From Megaustenia siamemsis (Eukaryota > Mollusca > Gastropoda > Stylommatophora > Ariophantidae), in contig JAVIAB010000024.1 in the NCBI GenBank assembly GCA_032433765.1, positions 12,483,959 through 12,547,958 of the forward strand: 64,000 nt of DNA, given 5' to 3'. A program made the translations under genes and the position numbers. Every line of letters begins with the position of its first letter. Positions within the stretch are counted from its first letter, which is position 1. Below are positions 57,661 to 64,000 of this stretch, piece after piece. The notes beneath the pieces are model-generated. The model ran no database searches. It saw only the letters and a list, made by a program, of their open reading frames with translations, and was not told where the DNA came from.

Positions 57661-57666
57661 ACTTAC

Positions 57667-58042
57667 TTATTAATTCTGATGGTTGGTTGATTTCATCATT
57701 GATATCTCTTAGACATGTTAAGATCACATCAGGCTGGCCGGTTACACTATCGGCATTTCTGATACTATTAGCGATGCTATCCGATGACACCGATTGACTT
57801 GTTTTATTAGCGACATCTCTTGGACTAATAACAACCATATCAGGTTGGTTGGTTTGATCAGCGACATCTCTTGGACTAACAACAATAATATCAGGATTTA
57901 TATGTTTGATGTCATCAGCGACATCTCTCTTGCTATCAGAGATCGTATCAGGCTCACGTTTATCAGGTACAATGTTAGACAGTGTCAAGTCGGTGACACA
58001 GAACACAATAATACATGATGATATGAGAACAGTTATTCTCAT
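57667..58042 (-). CDS. Leader exon with signal peptide and 17-residue repeats (exon 1)
   Basis: The exon starts at an ATG (58042-58040). Residues 1-22 form a typical signal peptide: a basic residue at position 2, then a hydrophobic core with two cysteines. After it come imperfect repeats of about 17 residues of the form P-D-x4-S-x-R-D-V-A-[DN]-x3-Q; examples include 'SPRDVADQTNQ', 'SPRDVANKTSQ' and 'CLRDINDEINQ'. The chain is hydrophilic and disordered-looking, rich in Asp, Asn, Ser and Ile. A GTAAGT donor at 57666-57661 ends the exon after one base of a codon (125 codons plus 1). A second donor, GTGAGT, lies just downstream, but using it puts a stop in the next exon. The function is unknown. 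I infer a secreted repeat protein. No clear TATA box was found upstream. Confidence 0.75.
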
Positions 58043-58540
58043 TTCGAATATCCTTAAGGCACACCAATTTTAGAACCCTTGAGGTTAGATATTGGCAATT
58101 CTATAACTGTTGAAGAGTTGAGGGGTGGGGGGGGTTAATGAGATTGGAGTGAGTTATTTAGAAAATATGAAAAATAAAAAAAAATGCGATAATTGCAAGA
58201 ACTGGCAAGTGACTTGTATCTCTGATAATTATCATGTTCTATAGCCAGACACTCCAGATGGAAATAAACATGTTAAATGGAACACACGGTCCATGTCAGA
58301 ATTAATAAACAAACACAAAGAGCAGTATCCGATAATTAGGATCAGGGGGACTCGTTTAATTAATCCTGTGGGTACGGCTCATGATAATAGTAACAGCAAT
58401 GTTAACGTAGTCACTGACGCCATGCTTGAATTAAATAAAGACACGTGGTTTCAGTTAGAATGAGGTCAGTGAAGGTTACTTGTTTGATAATTGTTAGTAA
58501 TCATTGTGCTCCAACATGGCAGTCAGGGAAATAGAATGAC
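58043..58540. promoter_or_regulatory. Presumed upstream region of the micro-exon gene
   Basis: Unique sequence upstream of the leader ATG with a G-run near 58127. I see no consensus TATA box at a usual distance. A non-coding 5' exon further upstream is possible. Confidence 0.25.
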
Positions 58541-58544
58541 GTAC

Positions 58545-59262
58545 TTGTAAGATCGCGTTAATTTCAACATTTATACCTTACGTCGTTCTTAATTTCAGCT
58601 TTTATGCCTAACGTCGTTCTTAATTTTAGCTTTTATACCCAACGTCATTGTTAATTTTAGCTTTTATACCCAACGTTATTGTAAATTTCAGCTTTTATAC
58701 TCAACGTTATTGTTAATTTCAGCTTTTATACCAAACTTTATTGTTAATTTCAACATTTATACCTTACGTCGTTCTTAATTTCAGCTTTTATGCCTAACGT
58801 CGTTCTTAATTTTAGCTTTTATACCCAACGTCATTGTTAATTTTAGCTTTTATACCCAACGTTATTGTAAATTTCAGCTTTTATACTCAACGTCATTGTT
58901 AATTTCAGCTTTTATACCTAACGTAATTTCAGAATGTTCTGAAAGAGGTCAAAGCAAAACGAGAGCTAATTTCCAATATTAGGAAGACACAATCATCATT
59001 TTTTGGCCATGTAATGAGAAGAGAACAACTGGAATATATTGTAACAACTGGAAAAATTGACGGACGAAGAGATAGAGGGAAGCAAAGAGAAAAAAGACTA
59101 GACAGCTTAAGAGAATGGCTTGGCAGAAGGTCAACAACAGAAATGAGAAATAACTGTCGAGATCGAAAGTTATGGAGAGAGACATGATCACCTACGCTAG
59201 CAGATCCGGTACTTGATGATGGTACCTAACGTCGTTGTTCATTTCAACTTTTATATATTTTG
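58545..59262. repeat. 31-base minisatellite with LINE insert
   Basis: About 12 units of 'ttaatttcagcttttatacc' plus 'caacgtcattg', resuming briefly after the LINE insert at 59223. Confidence 0.9.
58925..59222 (+). mobile_element. LINE 3' end, subfamily B, inside a minisatellite
   Basis: 'SFFGHVMRREQLEYIVTTGK', 'RDRGKQREK', 'LDSLREWLGRRSTTEMRNNC', 'RDRKLWRE' and a GATGATG end. Flanked by tacctaacgt (58915-58924, 59223-59232); because this is also array sequence, a true TSD is not proved. Confidence 0.82.
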
Positions 59263-59264
59263 TT

Positions 59265-59650
59265 CACATTTTTCCTCTTTATCTCGCTACTGCCGCATTA
59301 TCTCCCTTATAGCTGTATCCACCCTAAACTTCTTCATCTTCTACTCTAATATGCTCTTTTACTTTAATCTTCCTTTCTGACTGTTGTTCTTGCATTCTCT
59401 CTTTCTTCCTCTATTCAGCTTATTTATCTGTTATGTCTCCTCCCCTCCCCCCCCCATTATTTTTGATGCTACTGACTTTTTATATTTTTTTCCGCGTGTT
59501 CTCTTATTTTCCTTCTGCCTCTTCCTTTTCATCGATATCTCTGTCTACTTTCTCTTATTCCTTTTACCATTACTTCTTCTTCATCATTTCTTCTTCACCA
59601 TTTCTTGTCCCCCAATTATTGTTTCCTGTTTTTAAATTTCTCTCCATCTA
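59265..59650. other. Pyrimidine-rich stretch
   Basis: Very T/C-rich with TTC runs. The ORFs are low-complexity hydrophobic and not credible genes. Confidence 0.5.
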
Positions 59651-60425
59651 TGTCATCATCATCGAGTGTCATCTCCACAACGAAGGTTGGCTACCATGGA
59701 GCGCCATTCTGCTCTGTCTCTTGCTTTCATGGTGCTGGTTTGTCCATCTTTTGATGTTACTTGTCCACGTTAGTCTTGGTCTGCCTCTATCTCTTTTACC
59801 TTGTATTTTCCCCTCCATCATTACTTTCAGTAAGCTGTTGTGTCTTTTAACATGGCCCAAAAATCGCATTTGTCTTGTTTGAATTGTGTTTAGTAGTTCT
59901 CTTTTTATTTTTAGTTGCTACACAGGTTGGGGATTTTTATTTATGATTTCTCTATTCTTCTATGTATCCACATTTCAAAGGCTTTAATTCTCTGTTCTGT
60001 TTTCTTGTCTAATGTCCATGTTTCTGCACCATATAGGAATGTTGAGAAAACATAACATTTTATTATTCTTAGTTTTAGCCCTGGTGTTATCTGTTTTGAT
60101 GTTAGTATGTTCTTCATGAAATTAAAATTACGTTTTGCCATTCCTTTTCTTTTGTTTATTTCAGTTTTACTTTTTCCATCACTGGTTATAGTATGTCCAA
60201 GATAGGTTAGTTCTGAGCTGTCTCCAAGTCTATTCCTTCAATTTTGATATCCACTTGTGGGTTTTCAGTATTTTCCTTGTTTATGATCATAGTTTTAGCC
60301 TTTTTGATATTCACATCTAATCCATATTTTTTGCTTGTCATATTTATTTCATTAAGTAATTGTAGTAGATCGTTAGGATTTTGTGCTAGTAGTACAGTAT
60401 CATCAGCATATCATTTTATTATGAA
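59650..60425 (-). mobile_element. LINE family C 3' half
   Basis: Antisense: 'LLKVMMEGKIQGKRDRGRPR', 'MRFLGHVKRHNS', then after a replaced segment 'ETWTLDKKTEQRIKAFEMWI', and 'MAKRNFNFMKNILTSKQITP'. Upstream it extends to 'NPQVDIKIEGI'-type sequence and a decayed RT active-site region. Confidence 0.85.
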
Positions 60426-60429
60426 CATT

Positions 60430-60764
60430 TAATATAATTTTTAATTTTGAAGAAAAAAACGCGTTATGTTGTATGCTGCCATGTCCATTAACGATTCCGA
60501 TTCGATCAGTATTTTTAATAAAAAGAGATCACTTTTACACGACCCGTAGAGCTCACATCGATAATCGATACAACATATCTAAAAGCTACTTTTCTAGAGT
60601 TGATAAGATTTTTTATTTTAATGTTGACATTTTGTGAGGGTTTGACTGTAACTCCAGCTCTGCAGATTTTATTTCTTGAGCTCTAGATCTGATATGAGAT
60701 GAGAAGGTTGTATACCCGACACCATACACAGAAACTGAAGATATGAGTATGAGGGTTTGTCCCT
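60430..60764. other. Gene-free stretch
   Basis: No feature recognised other than the start of the 27-base array. Confidence 0.4.
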
Positions 60765-62160
60765 TCCTATTCAAGATTATTGGTTGTCCCATCCTATCCA
60801 AGATTATTGATTGTCCCATCCTATCTAAGATTATTGGTTGTCCCATCCTATCCAAGATTATTGGTTGTCCCATCATATCTAAGATTATTGGTTGTCCCAT
60901 CCTATCCAAGATTATTGGTTGTCCCATCCTATCTAAGATTATTGGTTGTCCCATCCTATCTAAGATTATTGGTTGTCCCATTTTATCCAAGATTATTGGT
61001 TGTCCCATCCTATCCAAGATTATTGGTTGTCCCATCCTATCCAAGATTATTGGTTTCCCCATCCTATCCAAGATTATTGGATGTCTCTTCCTATCCAAGA
61101 TTATTGGTTGTCCCATCCTATCCAAGATTATTGGTTGTCCCATCCTATCCAAGATTAATGGTTGTTTCATCCTATCCAAGATTATTGGTTGTCCCATCCT
61201 ATCCAAGATTATTGGTTGTCCCATCCTATCTAAGATTATTGGTTGTACCATCCTATCCAAGATTATTGGTTGTCTCTTCCTATCCAAGATTATTGGTTGC
61301 CCCATCCTATCCAAGATTATTGGTTGTCCCATCCTATCTCAGATTATTGATTGTCCCATCCTATCCAAGATTGTTGGTTGTCTCTTCCTATCCAAGGTTT
61401 ATTGTTCTCCCATCCTATCCAAGGTTTATTGTTCTCCCATCCTATCCAAGATTATTGGTTGCCCCATCCTATCCAAGATTATTGGTTGTCCCATCCTATC
61501 TAAGATTATTGATTGTCCCATCCTATCTAAGATTATTGGTTGTACCATCCTATCCAAGATTATTGGTTGTCTCTTCCTATCCAAGATTATTGGTTGTCCC
61601 ATCCTATCCAAGATTATTGGTTGTCCCATCCTATCTCAGATTATTGGTTGTCCCATCCTATCCAAGATTATTGGTTGTCCCATCCTATCTAAGATTATTG
61701 GTTGTCCCATCCTATCTAAGATTATTGGTTGTCCCATTTTATCCAAGATTATTGGTTGTCCCATCCTATCCAAGATTATTGGTTGTCCCATCCTATCTAA
61801 GATTATTGGTTTCCCCATCCTATCCAAGATTATTGGTTGTCCCATCCTATCCAAGATTGTTGGTTGTCCCATCCTATCCAAGATTATTGGTTTCCCCATC
61901 CTATCCAAGATTATTGGATGTCTCTTCCTATCCAAGATTATTGGTTGTCCCATCCTATCCAAGATTATTGGTTGTCCCATCCTATCCAAGATTATTGGTT
62001 GTTTCATCCTATCCAAGATTATTGGTTGTCCCATCCTATCTAAGATTATTGATTGTCCCATCCTATCCAAGATTATTGTTTGTCCCAACCAATCCTAGTT
62101 TATTGGTTGTCCCAACCTATCCTAGAATTTTAGTTTCTCATCCTATTTAAGATTATTTGT
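60765..62160. repeat. 27-base minisatellite
   Basis: About 50 units of 'attattggttgtcccatcct' plus 'atccaag'. The unit is a multiple of three, giving open frames of about 450 codons in two plus frames (KIIGCPILS, RLLVVPSYP) and a minus frame (GQPIILDRM). They are by-products. Confidence 0.95.
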
Positions 62161-62535
62161 TGACCAATCATAATTTAGACTTTTATTTGCCCCATCATGC
62201 CCACAACTGTAATTTGTCCCATCCTATGCAAAGATGAAAAATCTTTTTAAAGAACTTCGCAACAGTGGGCCATCTGATCGTCTGAAGTGGACTTATGGGC
62301 TTCCACTAAAATAGGCACATGTCGTTGCAGGTATTTTCAAATAAATTATTTGTCTTTCAAGAGTTAAAAAGACCTTCACCTTGGCATCAAGTGGAGACTA
62401 TACACGAGCATGCAACCCTTATCATTCACTTCCACAGGTAACCATTACACACCTCAGAATAGGGGAGGGGAGTCTGCAAAATCTCTGATCGTCTCATTGC
62501 AATCTGGAGTTAGCCGATAACAATAACTAAATTGT
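62161..62535. other. Gene-free stretch
   Basis: Decaying satellite at the left, then unclassified sequence. Confidence 0.4.
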
Positions 62536-62539
62536 GGCA

Positions 62540-63236
62540 AGAAATATGGATTAGATATGAATATCAAAAAGACTAAAACTATGATCATAAACAAAGAAAG
62601 TAATCAAAAACTACAAGTGGATATCAAAATTGAAGGAATAGACCTGGAGACAGTTCAGAACTACAGCTACCTTGAGCATACTATAACCAGTGATGGCAAA
62701 TGTAAAACTAAAATGAACAAAAGAATAGGAATGGCAAAAAGGTAATATTAATGCCAAGAAAAATATACTAACATGACAAAAAAATAACACCAGGGCTAAA
62801 ACTAAGAATAGCAAAATGTTATATCTTCTCAACATTCCTATATGGTGCAGAAACATGGACATTAGACAAGAAAATAGAACAGATAATTGAGGCTTTTGAA
62901 ATGTGAATTTATAGGAGAATATGTAGAATTGGATGGAAAGAAAAGAAAACAAACGATGAAGTCTTAAAACAACTAAAAATAAAAAGAGAACTACTAAATA
63001 CAATTAAAACAAGACAAATGCGATTTTTGGGCCATGTTAAAAGACACAACAGCCTACTAAACGTAATCCTGGAGGGGAAAATACAAGGTAAAGAGGCAGA
63101 GGCAGACCAAGACTAACATGGACGAGTAACATCAAAAGATGGACAAGTCAGCCTATGACAACCTGCACCATCAAAGCAAGAGACAGAGTAGAATGACGAT
63201 ATAATGTAGCCAAACTTCGTTGCGGAGATGGCACTC
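62540..63236 (+). mobile_element. LINE family C 3' half
   Basis: 'MNIKKTKTMIINKESNQKLQ', 'IEGIDLETVQNYSYLEHTIT' (RT thumb region), then shifts, 'ETWTLDKK', 'MRFLGHVKRHNSLL' and 'LRCGDGTR'. 5' truncated just after the active site. Confidence 0.88.

Positions 63237-63282
<46 letters not shown>
63236..63282. repeat. GAT microsatellite (LINE tail)
   Basis: About 15 GAT units directly after the LINE end. The polyhistidine ORF on the minus strand is its by-product. Confidence 0.95.
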
Positions 63283-63904
63283 TAAATTAGTCTCTAGTCG
63301 CTCTGTAATAATTAGAATTATAGATATACATGAATATGTCTTCACGTGCAGGCGATTTAAAGAGAAAATAACACAAAAGCAGAGACGAACAATTATAATA
63401 TCCTCAAACACCAATACAATACACACCAGGGACAAATCAACATATTTATTACAAATGTACATACCGACCCTGTGGAGACACTATTATCTAGATGCGTGTT
63501 GTACTGGCTGTAAATTACGCCTGAAATTAGATCACCTGAACCTTAAATACCTCCTAACCTAGTATGACCCGCCTACTAACATCTGCTGCGCATGCCAGTT
63601 CTAGTCCGGACATAATGTGATGACGTTGTAAAAACGTGTCGTGTTGGCAACATAAATAGAGCAATCACACTTTTATACACAGATACATACAGGCGAACAC
63701 GCACAATTACATATATTTGTAAAACTTTTAAGTACGTAAAAAGTTAACAAGCCATCCAACCTTTCAAATAACAGAAAAATGAATCAAGCTGTGAAACAAC
63801 ATTCCAAATGAATAACGTAGACACTACCAACGAGAACTAAAGAAAAAAATAAATCAAAGCGATAACCTGGCAATAAATAAAAATACAAATAAAAAATACC
63901 AACT
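63283..63904. other. Gene-free stretch
   Basis: AT-rich; no supported feature. Confidence 0.4.
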
Positions 63905-63905
63905 A

Positions 63906-64000
63906 ACTCATCATCATCATCAAGTACCAAGCCTACTAGCGTAGGTGATGATGTCTCTCCATAACTTTAGACCACGACAGTTACTTATCATTTCTGTTGT
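63906..64000 (-). mobile_element. LINE 3' end, subfamily B (cut by window edge)
   Basis: CATCATCATCAAGTACC tail followed by antisense 'RRLW'-region sequence as in other subfamily B copies. Confidence 0.75.

Larger units (their letters stand above)
4703..58042 (-). other. Candidate secreted micro-exon gene (12 coding exons)
   Basis: I assembled this gene from splice signals and reading phase. It has a leader exon (376 bases) and eleven exons of 25, 28, 42, 21, 30, 21, 30, 33, 36, 36 and 21 bases, totalling 699 bases (233 codons) with no stop. Phase fits: exon 1 leaves phase 1, the 25-base exon leaves phase 2, the 28-base exon leaves phase 0, and all later exons are multiples of three and open in phase 0. 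Nine of twelve donors are exactly GTAAGT; the others are GTAAAT, GTAGGT and GTGAGT. Introns run from 287 bases to 13.8 kb and are filled with minisatellites, SINEs and LINEs, while the exons sit in short unique AT-rich islands. The leader predicts a secreted or secretory-pathway protein. The layout resembles schistosome micro-exon genes, but no sequence family is recognised. The 3' end is uncertain: 9810-9837 may be an alternative end, and the gene may continue below 4703. Confidence 0.7.

Noticed and set aside
57642..57667. Second donor (GTGAGT) extending the leader exon by about 20 bases
   Set aside because: It leaves phase 2, which puts a stop in the 25-base exon.
60743..62150. ORFs of 451 and 456 codons and a 239-codon minus ORF
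   Set aside because: By-products of a 27-base unit; overlapping on both strands without a start context, domain or splice signals.
63148..63462. ORF with a polyhistidine run
   Set aside because: The run is the reverse complement of the GAT tail of a LINE.

Overview
The window is eukaryotic genomic DNA. It is AT-rich, packed with minisatellites and retroelement fragments, and contains no operon structure. Recurrent tRNA-derived SINEs, 5'-truncated LINE 3' ends, an I/Nimbus-like RNase H domain and a Penelope-type GIY-YIG domain suggest an invertebrate. A gastropod mollusc is my best guess, but that assignment is inference and cannot be proved here.

The main find is a candidate host gene on the minus strand, dispersed between 58042 and 4703. 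Its first coding exon (57667-58042) encodes a signal peptide followed by imperfect 17-residue repeats. It ends one base into a codon at a GTAAGT donor. Downstream on the same strand lie tiny exons, each bounded by an AG acceptor and usually a GTAAGT donor: 25, 28, 42, 21, 30, 21, 30, 33, 36, 36 and 21 bases. The 25- and 28-base exons join exon 1 in frame and restore phase 0. Every later exon is a multiple of three and open in phase 0. The chain gives 233 codons without a stop over 53.3 kb. This layout recalls schistosome micro-exon genes (secreted leader plus short symmetric exons). I do not recognise the protein.

The introns consist largely of tandem arrays and transposons. Arrays run from microsatellites to a 7.1-kb block of 17-base units (11655-18747) that contains a recent 1.87-kb duplication. 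The other long arrays have units of 24-60 bases. The long ORFs in them are by-products of stop-free repeat units and are not annotated as genes.

Transposons: eleven copies of one tRNA-derived SINE (SINE1), six or more with visible target-site duplications; three full or truncated copies of a second (SINE2); two of a third (SINE3); many 3' ends of several LINE families, often ending in short ATG/GATA/GA-type tails; RT-RNase H fragments; and one Penelope-like GIY-YIG fragment. Nested insertions are common: SINE in LINE, SINE in array, LINE in array.

Regions: 1-5 kb arrays, LINE ends and the last two micro-exons; 5-11.5 kb LINE/SINE, an LTR-like segment and an RNase H ORF; 11.6-18.7 kb giant satellite; 18.8-33 kb micro-exons between SINEs and LINEs; 33.6-41.3 kb back-to-back minisatellites; 41.4-52.8 kb LINE/SINE with micro-exons; 53-64 kb minisatellites, the Penelope fragment, the leader exon and LINE ends.
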